Shown: positions 1 to 9,297, numbered from the stretch's first letter. The stretch is DNA of 64,000 bases from CAVVPY01 sp963750295 (GCA_963750295.1 CAVVPY010000001.1:1922001-1986000); one strand, 5' to 3'. The notes: generated by a model not told the origin, from the letters alone. Translations and numbers: made by a program.

Positions 1-113
1 CGGGTCTGCAGCTCGACCCAACTCCGGACGACCTCGTCCCCCCGACGGTCGAGCAGCTCGACGAGGGCACGCGCCCGATCAGCCTCGGACGCAGCCTCTT
101 GGGCATTGGTCAT
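1..113 (-). CDS. Partial RsbR-like stressosome/STAS co-antagonist, N-terminus
   Basis: An open frame runs leftwards from an ATG at 111-113 off the window edge and begins MTNAQEAASEADRARALVEL. The ATG has a good ribosome site (GGAGA) just upstream. The visible 37 residues include LLDRRGDEVVRSWVELQ. This resembles the start of the N-terminal domain of RsbR/RsbRD proteins, whose C-terminal STAS domain would lie outside the window. It diverges from a STAS anti-anti-sigma gene and an anti-sigma kinase gene, which fits a stress-sigma control cluster. The family call rests on a short stretch and on context, so it is tentative; the existence of the coding start is more secure. Confidence 0.45.
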   Translation of the reverse strand, partial: MTNAQEAASEADRARALVELLDRRGDEVVRSWVELQT

Positions 114-285
114 GTCTCCGCCCTTCCGATGTCCCCGTCGGACGATCTGTACCGCGGTGTCACACGACCGCACGATACTGTGCCCGCCCCGCAGGGGCTC
201 CTGCCAGCAGAGGTCCGGTACGGTCGGGTCAGCTGACGGATTGCTCGTCGCACGTGGGTCCGGGCGCAACGCTGGGGGCAGAACC

Positions 286-636
286 GTGAAGTTCTCGCAC
301 ACCGAGTCCACGGTTCACGACGTGCCTGTCCTGCAGCTGCGCGGTGACGTCGACGTGCTGTCTGCGCCCGAACTGCGCGAGTTGCTCGAGGATCTGCTCG
401 CCACCGAGCCGGTCAGCCTGGTGATCGATCTCAGCGAGGTGAACTTCTTCGATTCGACCGGCCTTCGGGTGTTGAACGACGTCGATCGCAGGGCAAGGGG
501 CCAGCAGACCGTCCTGTCCCTCGCGGGGCTGCACGAGCGCGTGCTGCGGTTGTTCCAGATCACCGGCCTCGACCAACGCTTCGCCATCCATGATTCCGTC
601 GAAGATGCGGCGGGCGCCCCCGACGTGTCCGACTGA
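286..636 (+). CDS. STAS-domain anti-anti-sigma factor (RsbV/SpoIIAA type)
   Basis: This 116-aa protein is a single STAS domain. It has the hallmark DSTGLRVL motif, whose serine is the residue phosphorylated by the partner kinase in this family, preceded by the strand VSLVIDLSEVNFF. The unphosphorylated form is expected to bind the anti-sigma factor and free a sigma-B-like sigma factor. I chose the GTG at 286, preceded by GCTGGGGG, because the longer reading from 106 adds about 60 Arg/Cys-rich residues with no STAS homology. The next gene, 11 bp downstream, encodes an HATPase of the anti-sigma class, so the two form a partner-switching pair. Confidence 0.85.
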   Translation: MKFSHTESTVHDVPVLQLRGDVDVLSAPELRELLEDLLATEPVSLVIDLSEVNFFDSTGLRVLNDVDRRARGQQTVLSLAGLHERVLRLFQITGLDQRFAIHDSVEDAAGAPDVSD

Positions 637-647
637 CGCCGCACGCC

Positions 648-1076
648 GTGGACACCTACACCGTGCAACTCCCCGCGACGACGGATGCAGCGTCGCTGGC
701 ACGCGCCTTCATCGTCTCGAACACCGCGGATCTGCCTGCTCAAGCCACCGCCGACGCGCAGTTGTTGGCCAGCGAACTCGTCACGAACGCCATCCGGTAC
801 GGCGCTCCGCCCGTCTGGCTCACCCTGTCGGTCTCCGACCGGCGACTGCGCATCTCGGTGCATGACTCGGGTGGCGTGCTGGCCGAACCGGACCTGCCGG
901 CGACGTGGCCGCAGGAGGGTGGCTACGGCCTGCTTCTCGTCGAGCGGATCGCCAGTGATTGGGGCATTGCCGCGCAAACCGGGCCGAAGGGGAAGGACGT
1001 GTGGTTCGAAATCGGCCTTCCACCCGGGCGCTCCGACGCCCCGGACGAACCGTGGACTAGCCAGATGGGCCAGTAG
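648..1076 (+). CDS. ATP-binding anti-sigma factor kinase (RsbW-like HATPase_c_2)
   Basis: The 142-aa product has the GHKL/HATPase fold motifs. They are an N-box (LASELVTNAIRYG), a G1 box (VHDSGG) and a G2 box (GGYGLLLVERIASDWG). There is no histidine-kinase dimerisation domain and no membrane segment, which matches the stand-alone anti-sigma serine kinase family. It would sequester a sigma factor and phosphorylate the STAS protein encoded just upstream. The start is GTG at 648, 11 bp after the STAS stop codon. The C-terminal tail after the HATPase domain is short and polar. The sigma factor it controls is not in the window. Confidence 0.82.
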   Translation: MDTYTVQLPATTDAASLARAFIVSNTADLPAQATADAQLLASELVTNAIRYGAPPVWLTLSVSDRRLRISVHDSGGVLAEPDLPATWPQEGGYGLLLVERIASDWGIAAQTGPKGKDVWFEIGLPPGRSDAPDEPWTSQMGQ

Positions 1077-1250
1077 TGCTGTTAGGCTGTTCGTGGTTGT
1101 CAGCAGTTTCCTTCACGTCTTGGCGCGCAGGAGATCCTGCAGCGCGGACGTCGAACCTCTCTCGTAAAGCATCGTGAGACCGGCCCGGCGCGTATGACCC
1201 GGAGCGCCGCACGGTGCGGGCTCTGATGCATTTGTGGAAGGAAAGACATC

Positions 1251-1454
1251 ATGGCAGAAGGAACCGTCAAGTGGTTCAACAGCGAAAAGGGCTTCGGCTT
1301 CATCGCTCCCGACGGTGGCGGCGCTGACGTCTTCGTGCACTACTCGGCGATCGACAGCAGCGGCTACCGCAGCCTCGAGGACAACCAGCGTGTTGCCTTC
1401 GACATCACGCAGGGCCAGAAAGGCCCCCAGGCGGAGCACGTCCGCCCGGTCTGA
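1251..1454 (+). CDS. Cold-shock protein, CspA family
   Basis: This 67-aa protein is a single cold-shock domain. It carries RNP1 (KGFGFI) and RNP2 (VFVHYSAI) and the family start MAEGTVKWFNSEKGFGFI. It binds single-stranded RNA or DNA as a chaperone. The ATG at 1251 is preceded by a strong GGAAGGAAAG ribosome site. The 174-bp gap upstream is long for this genome and may hold a structured leader, as is common for csp genes. A perfect 16-bp-stem hairpin follows the stop codon. Which csp paralogue this is cannot be told from the sequence. Confidence 0.93.
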   Translation: MAEGTVKWFNSEKGFGFIAPDGGGADVFVHYSAIDSSGYRSLEDNQRVAFDITQGQKGPQAEHVRPV

Positions 1455-1462
1455 GTGCGTCT

Positions 1463-1498
1463 GACAACGCCCCCGCCCTGCTGGGCGGGGGCGTTGTC
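1463..1498 (+). terminator. Hairpin terminator after the cold-shock gene
   Basis: GACAACGCCCCCGCCC and GGGCGGGGGCGTTGTC form a perfect 16-bp stem around a TGCT loop, 8 bp after the csp stop. There is no T-tract, as is usual for high-GC actinobacterial terminators. It also insulates csp from the convergent gene to its right. Confidence 0.85.
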
Positions 1499-1542
1499 GT
1501 GTTCACGATGCCTTCGACGGCCGTCGACCCGGACGGCAAGCG

Positions 1543-2959
1543 TCAGGACGGGACGCGCACCGCCCGCGCGTGGATCGCGCCGGAGTACCCGACGGCGCCG
1601 TTGGCCGTATACCGCTCGAACGTGCCTACTGCCAGGCAGCGCGAGTCGGCGCACGACACCTGGAACAAGCGGTCGGCCACGATGCCGTCGACGCCCATCG
1701 GCCGTGACATGCCCAGCGGCTGCCACTGGCCGCCCGTCCAGGTCTGAGCGAGCGGACGATCGATAGCCTGTCCACCCCGATGCGTGCGTACGTAGCCCCC
1801 GACCGCGGTGCACACGGTGGCCGAGGAGCACGACACACCATTGAGGAACCGGTCGGCACCTGCCGGGACGCCGCCCGGGACGTCCGCGACGTCGGTGCGC
1901 CAACTGCCCGCCGACCGCACGAGCAGCAGCGCCCGCGTACCCGAGTCGTACCCGGCCACCGCGGCGCACGTCCCGCCTGCGGCGCAGTCCACCGAACCGG
2001 TACGCGTGGTCGGGTCGGTGCCGAGCGCAGGAGCATCGATCGGCACCGCGGACAACTGCCCGCGGCGCAACGTCTCGGCGACGAGCCGAGAGCTTGCGTC
2101 CGAGCCTTCGTAGGTGCCGAGAGCGACGCAGTTGCCAGGACCAGAACACGCGATCGACGTGATCGCGATGCTCTGCTGGTCGACACCGGGCGGGGCAGCG
2201 AAATAGACGCCGCGCCAGCCGTCGCCCGCGGGGAAGAACAGCGTCGCGCGTCCCCCGGCCGTGCCGTAGGCGAAACACGTGCCCCGCCGCGGGCACGACA
2301 CGCCGGTCAGCACCACCGACGTCGGATCGCTCGGCGCCGTCACCGGCATCGCCTCCCATACGCCCCCGGACCGGACGAGCAGCAGCGGCTCGAACACCGG
2401 CGCGACCGCAGAGTACGATCCGAGCGCAACGCACGTCGTGGCGCCGCACGAGACATCACTGATGACAGCGGCGCAGCGGCTGCGTGGCACCGTCGGGCAG
2501 CGGGCCAGCGGCGGCCCGCCATCGACCGTTGCTGAGCGTTTCGATCACGACCTGCGTCGAACTGTCGGCCGCCCGGTAGGTGCCGACGGACACACATGCG
2601 CCGGGGCGATTGCACGAGACGTCGCCGAGCGTCGGTGCCGCGGTCGCGGCGCCCGCTGCATCGGCCGGCAGCGGGGCCACCGTGCTGCTCGACGAGCTGC
2701 GGCGGACGACCTCGAGCACGCCGGCGGGGTAGGCCGTCCCGGCGTTGACCGTGTACGTGCCGACAGCGGCGCAGAAGTCCCCCGAGGGGCAGTGCACCCC
2801 GGTGACCGATGCGGGACCCCGTGGCGCGGCGCCAGACGGCACCGGCGCGGTCGACATCGACCAGCCCGGCGTGGACGGTCCGGCCGTTGCAGCCGTCAGG
2901 CCGAGGCCGAGCGCGGCGAGCGCCCCGAGCACAGCAGCGGTCAGGGATCGAGAGCGCAC
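1543..2959 (-). pseudogene. Secreted Cys-repeat (propeller-like) protein, interrupted by a one-base frameshift
   Basis: Two reading frames on the minus strand join into one protein. Frame A starts at GTG 2959 (ribosome site GGAAGG) with the signal peptide VRSRSLTAAVLGALAALGLG, reads to about 2480 and then hits a stop at 2456. Frame B continues from about 2490 to 1543. Both halves carry the same repeat of roughly 60 residues, of the form VSC-x4-7-C-x-AVGTY, seen about seven times. Examples are VSCNRPGACVSVGTY in A, and VSCGATTCVALGSY and VSCSSATVCTAVGGY in B. The total length is one base more than a multiple of three, so a single extra base in the GC-rich stretch 2460-2495 explains it. It may be a true lesion or a sequence error. 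The function is unknown; such repeats are typical of exported beta-propeller-like actinobacterial proteins. Confidence 0.7.
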
Positions 2960-3119
2960 GGGGACAGGCCTTCCGGTGGCGTTGATGGGAATGCTCGATC
3001 GTGTCACTCGGCCGAACGGGCGGCAATTGTGCCTAACGCCCGGCTCACACCGCGCTGCGCCCGTGTGCCGAGCCGCATCGATACCCCCTGTGCTAGCCCC
3101 GGGCGTGGATAATGGTCCG

Positions 3120-4001
3120 ATGGTCTCGACCGAGGTCACGCGGACCGCAGATCCGGATGCAGAGCCCGCGACGTGGACCTTCTCCGGGTTGTTCCCGCAT
3201 CGGCTGCTGCGGTGGCGCCGGCCGTTGTGGTGGCAGGAACTCGGGATCATCGCCCTCGGCTACTGGCTCTACAGCCTGGGACGCAACGCGATCCCCGAGC
3301 AGGAGTCGATCGCCATCCGGCACGGGTTCAGCATCCTGCACGTCCAGGACGTGCTGCACCTGAACTTCGAGAAGTCGATCAACACCTGGGTGGCCTCGCA
3401 GGAGTGGCTGGCGCAGGTGCTCGACTACTACTACGCGACGCTGCACTTCGTCGTGACGATCGGCGTGCTGGTCTGGCTGTTCGTGAAACGCTCGCACATC
3501 TACCGCGGCGCCCGGACGGTGCTGTTCACCACGACCTTGCTCGCACTGGCCGGCTTCGCGCTCTACCCCGTCGCGCCTCCGCGGCTGTTGCCCGGCGAGG
3601 GTTACATCGACACCGTGATCAACTTCCACACCTGGGGTTCGCTCGCCAGTCCCGAGATCGCCGCGCACTCGAACCAGTTCGCCGCGATGCCGAGCCTGCA
3701 CATCGGCTGGGCCCTGTGGGCCGGCATCTCGCTCTACATGTGCGCTCGTTCGGTCTGGGCGCGGGTACTCGGGCTGGTCTACCCGGCGCTGACGCTGATC
3801 GTCATCGTCGCAACGGCGAATCACTACATCGTGGACGCCGTCGGCGGTGCCGTGATCGTGATGATCGCCTTCGGCCTGCAGTGGCTGTTCTCGGGCCACG
3901 GGGCCTTCACTCCGCCCTATGACGCTCCGGACTTCGGGCTGCCCACGCCACCGTTGCCGCAGTTGTCACTGCAGCCGGATTCGTCTCACAGCGGCGCGTA
4001 G
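3120..4001 (+). CDS. PAP2/AUR1-like integral membrane phosphatase or transferase
   Basis: The 293-aa protein has about five or six hydrophobic segments and the PAP2-superfamily signature pieces PSLHIGW and, some 50 residues on, NHYIVD. These supply the catalytic His and the His/Asp relay. Overall layout matches actinobacterial inositol-phosphotransferase-like PAP2 proteins, which act on lipid or polyprenyl phosphates at the membrane. I took ATG 3120 (MVSTEVTRTADPDAE); GTG 3105 is an in-frame alternative, and the longer frame back to 2745 overlaps the opposite-strand secreted protein and looks spurious. Its 3' end overlaps the end of the convergent glnE gene by 16 bp. The substrate cannot be inferred. 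Confidence 0.8.
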   Translation: MVSTEVTRTADPDAEPATWTFSGLFPHRLLRWRRPLWWQELGIIALGYWLYSLGRNAIPEQESIAIRHGFSILHVQDVLHLNFEKSINTWVASQEWLAQVLDYYYATLHFVVTIGVLVWLFVKRSHIYRGARTVLFTTTLLALAGFALYPVAPPRLLPGEGYIDTVINFHTWGSLASPEIAAHSNQFAAMPSLHIGWALWAGISLYMCARSVWARVLGLVYPALTLIVIVATANHYIVDAVGGAVIVMIAFGLQWLFSGHGAFTPPYDAPDFGLPTPPLPQLSLQPDSSHSGA

Positions 4002-7000
4002 AACACGTCCTCCACGACCCGGCGGGCCCGTCGGGCCGCACGCCGGTAGTCATCGACAACCGCGCCGGGATCGAAGCCGGGTGGGTAACCCATCGCCCGG
4101 CCGACAGCCACGAGCGCCGTCCCCGTATGCGGAATCTGGTCCTCGGACTTGTCGCGCACCAGCATGATCGCGTTGCGCAGCCGGGTGGCCAGCCGCCATG
4201 CAGCGCCGAGCTGCGCGGCCTGCTCGGAGTCGAGCAGGCCGGCCTCCGCCGCGGCCTGCACAGCCGGGAGCGTGCGGGTCGTGCGCAACTCCGGAACCCG
4301 CGCGGCGTGTTGGAGTTGCAGCAGTTGCACGGTCCACTCGATGTCCGCCAACCCGCCCCTTCCGAGCTTGGTGTGCGTCGTCGGGTCGGCGCCACGTGGC
4401 ATTCGTTCGGCATCGACGCGTCCTTTGAGCCGGCGGATCTCGAACAGATCCGCGGCCGACACGCCTTCGGCCGGATAGCGGATCGGGTCGATCAACTCGG
4501 TGAACCGCACACCCAACTCCGCATCGCCGGCGGCGAAGCGGGCACGCAGCAAGGCTTGCGCCTCCCACGGTGACGACCAGCGCTCGTAGTACTGCGCGTA
4601 GGAGGCCAGCGAGCGCACGAGCGGGCCGTTGCGGCCCTCCGGACGCAAGGCGGCGTCCACGCCAAGTGGCGGATCGGTCGAGGACGGCGACGACAGCAAC
4701 GCGCGCAAGCCGGACGCGACCTCGAGCGCCAACTTCGTCGCGTCCTCGTCGGTGTCCCCCACGCGCTCGAAGACGAACATCACGTCCGCGTCCGAGCCGT
4801 ACCCGGTCTCGGCGCCACCGAGGCGTCCCATCGCGATGATCGCGAAGCGCAGCGGCAGCTCGTCGAGTCCGCGCTCGGTCGCCACGGCGCGCGTCGCGAC
4901 CCGCAGCGCGACGTCCAGCGTGGTCACGGTGGTCGTGCTGATCGCCTCGCATACCGCTTCGACGTCGGCTCCGCCGAGCAGGTCCGCGATCGCGGTCCGC
5001 AACAGCTCCTGCCGCCGCACGCCGCGAACGCTCGCCACGGCGGCGGTCGGGTCGTCCTGGCGCGCAGCCCGATCACGCATTGCGGCGAGGATCTCGTCGG
5101 CGCCGCGTGGGACGAGTTCGTCGTCGTTCGCCAGCATCCGCAGCGCTTCGGGGGCACGGGCGAACATGCGCGCCACGTACCGACTCGTCGCGAGCAGGTA
5201 GGCCAGCCGTGACGCGACCTGACCCTCGTCGCGGAGCAGGCGCAGATACCACGGTGTCGACCCGAGCGCGTCGGACACCTGCCGGTAGGCCAGCAGACCG
5301 GCGTCGGGATCCGGGGCGTCGGCGAAGTCCGAGAGCAGCACCGGCAACAGCGTGCGCTGCAACGCCGCCCGCCGAGACAGCCCGGACGTCAGCGCCTCGA
5401 TGTGCTGCAGCGCACGGGTCGGGTCGGCGAAACCCAGCGCGGCGAGTCTGCGGCCGGCTTCGGCCGGGGTCAGCCGCAGACCCGACGACGGGACGCGCGC
5501 GACGGCTTCGAGCAGCGGGCGGTAGAACAGCTTCTCGTGCAGCCGGCGGACCTCCCGCGCGTGCAGCGCCCACTCCGACTCCCACACCGCCGTCGCGTCC
5601 CCGCGCTTGTCAGGTCGAAAGTTCATCGCCAGGGCAAGCCAGTCGAGCGAGCGCTGATCGTCCGGGACGACGTGGGTGCGGCGCAGCCGCCGAAGCTGCA
5701 GGCGGTGCTCCGTGGTCCGCAGGAAGGCGTAGGCGTCGACGAGACTCACGGTGTCGTCCCGACCGACGTAGCCGCCCTCGCGCAGCGCGTCGAGTGCGGG
5801 CAGCGTGCCACCGACGCGCAGCGCCTCGTCCCCGCGCCCATGCACGAGTTGCAGCAGTTGCACCGCGAACTCGACGTCGCGCAGACCGCCGTGACCCAGC
5901 TTGATCTCGCGCTCGGCGACCTCGGCGGGGATGTGCTCGACGACGCGACGGCGCATCGCCCGCACGTCGGCGACGAAGTCCGGGCGCTCGGCGGCGGCCC
6001 ACACAAGCGGCTCGACCATCTCGCGGTAGCGCGCGCCGAGTTCCATGTCGCCCGCAATCGGCCGGGCTTTGAGCAGCGCCTGGAACTCCCAGGTGCTCGC
6101 CCATCGGAGGTAGTACGCCTCGTGGCTGGCCAGCGTGCGCACCAGCGCGCCGTGCTTGCCCTCGGGCCGCAGGTTGGCGTCCACCTCCCAGGCCACCGGC
6201 CGGCACAGCCGCATCGTCTCGCCGGCGATCCGGGTGGCGGTGTCCAACGCCGCGTCGGGGTCGGCCCCGTCGACGGGTTCGGCGACGAAGATCACGTCGA
6301 CGTCCGAGACATAGTTCAGCTCGCGCCCGCCGGCCTTGCCCATGGCGATGATCGCGAGCCGGCAGGGCGCCGCACCCGCGGGTGTCTCGGCGGCGGCCAC
6401 CGCGAGCGCCGCCTGCAGGGTGTGCCCGGCCAGATCGGCGAGCGCCTCGGTGGTGGCTTGCAGGTCGAGTCCCCCGGCCAGGTCGCGGCCGGCGATCGCG
6501 ACGAGTTCGCGGCGGTAGGCGGCGCGCAACGCCACCACGGCGTCGGCGCCCGTGCGGCGCGCCGGCGCGCCGTCGGTGCCGGTGACCGGACGGTGCGGGT
6601 CGGCGCCGACGGACTCGGCCAACCGGACACCCGCCTCGGCGGCGGACCAGGGGTCCAGCAGCGCTCGCCAGTGCTCGGGATGGGCGATCAGGTGCTCGGC
6701 GAGCGTCGTGGACACCGCGAGCAGCGGCAGCAGCCGGGCACGCAGTGCCGGGTCGGAGCTCACGCCGTCCCGCAGGTCGCCCCCGGCGTCGGCCGCGGCC
6801 AGTTCGGCGAGGCGGGTCAGCGCGACGTCGGGGTCGGCGGTACGGCCCAGCGCCGCGATGACCACCGCGGCGGACGGGTCAGCCGGCGCCGCCGTCTGCT
6901 CGTCCCACCAGCCCAGCGTTGGTTCGGCCAGAATCTCGGCGGCGCGCCTGCCGTCGGCGAACGACTGGCGGGTCAGGAGCGCGGCCGAGGCTCGGCGCCG

Positions 7001-7021
7001 GTCGAGCGTCGGGTCGCTCAT
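3986..7021 (-). CDS. glnE: Bifunctional glutamine synthetase adenylyltransferase/adenylyl-removase
   Basis: The product is 1011 aa, the normal GlnE length, with the duplicated architecture of the family. The N-terminal nucleotidyltransferase domain has GKAGGRELNYVSDVDVIFV near residue 227 (adenylyl-removase half). The C-terminal one has GRLGGAETGYGSDADVMFV near residue 731 (adenylyltransferase half). Each is followed by its helical domain with matching LGRGGLADIEWTVQLLQLQH-type motifs. It controls glutamine synthetase activity by reversible adenylylation of a tyrosine. The chosen ATG at 7021 (MSDPTLDRRRASAALLT) overlaps the stop of the upstream amidotransferase gene as ATGA, implying translational coupling. 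glnA2 lies further upstream on the same strand, the arrangement seen in mycobacteria. Confidence 0.97.
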   Translation of the reverse strand: MSDPTLDRRRASAALLTRQSFADGRRAAEILAEPTLGWWDEQTAAPADPSAAVVIAALGRTADPDVALTRLAELAAADAGGDLRDGVSSDPALRARLLPLLAVSTTLAEHLIAHPEHWRALLDPWSAAEAGVRLAESVGADPHRPVTGTDGAPARRTGADAVVALRAAYRRELVAIAGRDLAGGLDLQATTEALADLAGHTLQAALAVAAAETPAGAAPCRLAIIAMGKAGGRELNYVSDVDVIFVAEPVDGADPDAALDTATRIAGETMRLCRPVAWEVDANLRPEGKHGALVRTLASHEAYYLRWASTWEFQALLKARPIAGDMELGARYREMVEPLVWAAAERPDFVADVRAMRRRVVEHIPAEVAEREIKLGHGGLRDVEFAVQLLQLVHGRGDEALRVGGTLPALDALREGGYVGRDDTVSLVDAYAFLRTTEHRLQLRRLRRTHVVPDDQRSLDWLALAMNFRPDKRGDATAVWESEWALHAREVRRLHEKLFYRPLLEAVARVPSSGLRLTPAEAGRRLAALGFADPTRALQHIEALTSGLSRRAALQRTLLPVLLSDFADAPDPDAGLLAYRQVSDALGSTPWYLRLLRDEGQVASRLAYLLATSRYVARMFARAPEALRMLANDDELVPRGADEILAAMRDRAARQDDPTAAVASVRGVRRQELLRTAIADLLGGADVEAVCEAISTTTVTTLDVALRVATRAVATERGLDELPLRFAIIAMGRLGGAETGYGSDADVMFVFERVGDTDEDATKLALEVASGLRALLSSPSSTDPPLGVDAALRPEGRNGPLVRSLASYAQYYERWSSPWEAQALLRARFAAGDAELGVRFTELIDPIRYPAEGVSAADLFEIRRLKGRVDAERMPRGADPTTHTKLGRGGLADIEWTVQLLQLQHAARVPELRTTRTLPAVQAAAEAGLLDSEQAAQLGAAWRLATRLRNAIMLVRDKSEDQIPHTGTALVAVGRAMGYPPGFDPGAVVDDYRRAARRARRVVEDVFYAPL

Positions 7022-7872
7022 GTGCCGGGAACACGCAGCCCCGGCATCGGCAGCGCGGTGCGCGCGGCGCTCGCCTCTGCGGCGAGCGCCGCCCGGATCG
7101 CGGCCGGGTCGGTGACCGGTTCGGCAGTCGTGACGGGACCGCCCCGCGCCGGCGCGACGGCGTCCGGATCGCGCACCAGCTCGGCGAACGCTGCCGCGAA
7201 CGGTGCCCAGGTCTCGGCGACGTCGTCGTGGACGGCGACCGCCCGCTCGACGATCGCGTCCACGTCGTAGTCGTCGGGCCAGTCCTCGGTGGCGGCCCAG
7301 TCCCGCACGAGGTCCGGCGTCGTCTCGATGTGGAACTGGATGCCCCACGCGAGCCGGCCAAGCCGGAATGCCTGCTGATCGCAGCCCGGCGAACTCATCA
7401 GCTGGATCGCGCCGGGCGGCAGGGTGGTCACGGCGTCGTAGTGCCACTGGATCACGTCCGGCGTGATGGGCACGGCAGCGAACAGCGGATCGTTCGACGC
7501 CGCAGCGCGTTTGGCGACCAGCTGCGCGCCGAACTCGGGTCCGAGTGGGTTCAGCTCGACCCGGCCGCCCATCGCGACTGCCAGCAACTGGTGCCCGAGG
7601 CAGACACCGAGCGTGGGCACCTCGCCGGCCACCGCATCGCGGATCAATGCGCGTACGGCGGGCAGGAACGGGGCGGCGGCGTCGTCCTCGGCACCCATCG
7701 ACCCGCCGAGGACGAGCAGGCCGTCGTGCTCCGACAGGCTGTCGGGCAGTTGGTCACCGGCATCCAGCGCCCGCACGTCCAAGTCCAGCCCGGCAGCGAC
7801 CAGCCAGTCGCCGAGCCGACCAGCCGGATCGGTCGGGTCGACCTGGACAACGAGCAGCCTGCGGCTCACCAC
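7018..7872 (-). CDS. Class I glutamine amidotransferase (GMP-synthase-like GATase domain)
   Basis: The 284-aa protein is a stand-alone class I GATase. The nucleophile elbow GVCLGHQL places Cys91, and WGIQFHIETTPD supplies His181 and Glu183, so the full Cys-His-Glu triad is present. No synthetase domain is attached. It would release ammonia from glutamine or hydrolyse a gamma-glutamyl compound; some family members degrade gamma-glutamyl conjugates. Two adjacent GTG codons (7872, 7869) could start it. It sits 66 bp downstream of glnA2 and overlaps glnE by 4 bp, so it is embedded in a nitrogen-metabolism operon, but its substrate is not shown by the sequence. Confidence 0.85.
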   Translation of the reverse strand: MVSRRLLVVQVDPTDPAGRLGDWLVAAGLDLDVRALDAGDQLPDSLSEHDGLLVLGGSMGAEDDAAAPFLPAVRALIRDAVAGEVPTLGVCLGHQLLAVAMGGRVELNPLGPEFGAQLVAKRAAASNDPLFAAVPITPDVIQWHYDAVTTLPPGAIQLMSSPGCDQQAFRLGRLAWGIQFHIETTPDLVRDWAATEDWPDDYDVDAIVERAVAVHDDVAETWAPFAAAFAELVRDPDAVAPARGGPVTTAEPVTDPAAIRAALAAEASAARTALPMPGLRVPGT

Positions 7873-7938
7873 GCGTCGACTCTAGATCGGTCCGCCCGGA
7901 CGGCAGCACACGGCGTGCGGGACTCGGCGTGCCGCGGG

Positions 7939-9297
7939 TCAAAGTGAGGGCAGGTAGCGCCGGAGCTCGAACGGGCTCACCTCGGCGCGGTACTCGACCC
8001 ACTCCTCGCGCTTGTTGCGCAGGAAGAAGTCGAAGACGTGCTCACCGAGGGTCTCGGCCACCAGCTCGCTGGACTCCATCACCCGCAAAGCGTCGGCGAG
8101 GTTGTGCGGCAACTCGTCGTAGCCCAGTGCGCGCCGCTCGGTGTCCGACAGTGACCACACGTCGTCCTCGGCGCCCGGCGGCAGTTCGTAGTTCTCGTCG
8201 ATGCCCTTCATCCCGGCCGCGAGGATCACCGCGAAGGCCAGATAGGGGTTGCAGGCAGAGTCCGGCGAGCGCAGTTCGACCCGGGTGGAGTTGGCCTTGC
8301 CGGGCTTGTACATCGGCACCCGCACGAGCGCGGAACGGTTGGCGTGACCCCAGCACACATACGTCGGCGCCTCGACCAGTTCGCCGCGCGAGGAGTAGCC
8401 GAACAGCCGCTTGTACGAGTTGACCCACTGGTTGGTCACCGCGGTGATCTCGCGCGCGTGGCGCAGCACGCCGGCGATGAACGCACGTGCGGTCTTGGAC
8501 AGATACAGCTCGTCGGACGGGTCGTGGAAGGCGTTCTTGTCGCCCTCGAACAGCGACAGGTGGGTGTGCATGCCGCTGCCCGGCTGGTGGCGGAACGGCT
8601 TGGGCATGAAGGTGGCGTGCGCGCCCTCGCCGATCGCGACCTCTTTGATCACGTGCCGGAACGTCATGATGTTGTCGGCCATCGACAGCGCGTCCGCGTA
8701 GCGCAGGTCGATCTCCTGCTGGCCGGGTGCGACCTCGTGGTGGCTGAACTCGACCGAGATACCCAGCGACTCGAGCGCACCGACCGCAGCGCGGCGGAAG
8801 TCGTGCGCCACGTCGTGGCTGGTCATGTCGAAGTACCCGCCGTTGTCGATCGGCTGGGGCTCGGACCCGTCCGTCGGCCGGTTCTTCAGCAGGAAGAACT
8901 CGATCTCGGGGTGGGTGTAGAAGGTGAATCCGCTCTCGGCCGCCTTCGACAGGGCGCGGCGCAGGACGTAGCGCGGATCGGCCCAGGACGGCGACCCGTC
9001 GGGCATCTGGATGTCGCAGAACATCCGCGCCGAATCCGAGGGCTGGCCGTCCGCGTTCGGCAGGATCTGGAACGTCGAGGCGTCCGGACGGGCGAGCATG
9101 TCGCTCTCGCTGGCGCGGGCGAATCCCTCGATCGCCGACCCGTCGAAGCCGATGCCCTCGTCGAAGGCACCGTCCAGTTCGGCCGGCGCGACCGCCACGG
9201 ACTTCAGCGTGCCGAGAACGTCGGTGAACCACAGCCGGACGAACCGGATCTGCCGGTCCTCGAGGGCACGAAGTACGAACTCCTGTTGGCGATCCAC
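7939..9297 (-). CDS. glnA2: Type I glutamine synthetase, GlnA2-like
   Basis: The 452-aa protein is a complete GS-I: the N-terminal beta-grasp segment (RFVRLWFTDVLG) is followed by the catalytic domain with EIEFFLL, the HHEVAPGQQEIDLRY segment, the KPFRHQPGSGMHTHLSL loop and NRSALVRVPMY. It lacks the 25-residue insertion of GS-I-beta, so it is the alpha-like subtype found in mycobacterial GlnA2. The segment DENYELPPGAED keeps a tyrosine near the position adenylylated in GlnA1. The start is GTG 9297. It leads a run glnA2-GATase-glnE on one strand. Some GlnA-like paralogues ligate glutamate to polyamines, so the ammonia-assimilating role is likely but not proven. Confidence 0.93.
   Translation of the reverse strand: MDRQQEFVLRALEDRQIRFVRLWFTDVLGTLKSVAVAPAELDGAFDEGIGFDGSAIEGFARASESDMLARPDASTFQILPNADGQPSDSARMFCDIQMPDGSPSWADPRYVLRRALSKAAESGFTFYTHPEIEFFLLKNRPTDGSEPQPIDNGGYFDMTSHDVAHDFRRAAVGALESLGISVEFSHHEVAPGQQEIDLRYADALSMADNIMTFRHVIKEVAIGEGAHATFMPKPFRHQPGSGMHTHLSLFEGDKNAFHDPSDELYLSKTARAFIAGVLRHAREITAVTNQWVNSYKRLFGYSSRGELVEAPTYVCWGHANRSALVRVPMYKPGKANSTRVELRSPDSACNPYLAFAVILAAGMKGIDENYELPPGAEDDVWSLSDTERRALGYDELPHNLADALRVMESSELVAETLGEHVFDFFLRNKREEWVEYRAEVSPFELRRYLPSL

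Noticed and set aside
5402..7270. 622-aa frame opposite glnE
   Set aside because: It is the antisense of a full-length GlnE and has Gln/Arg/His-rich random composition.
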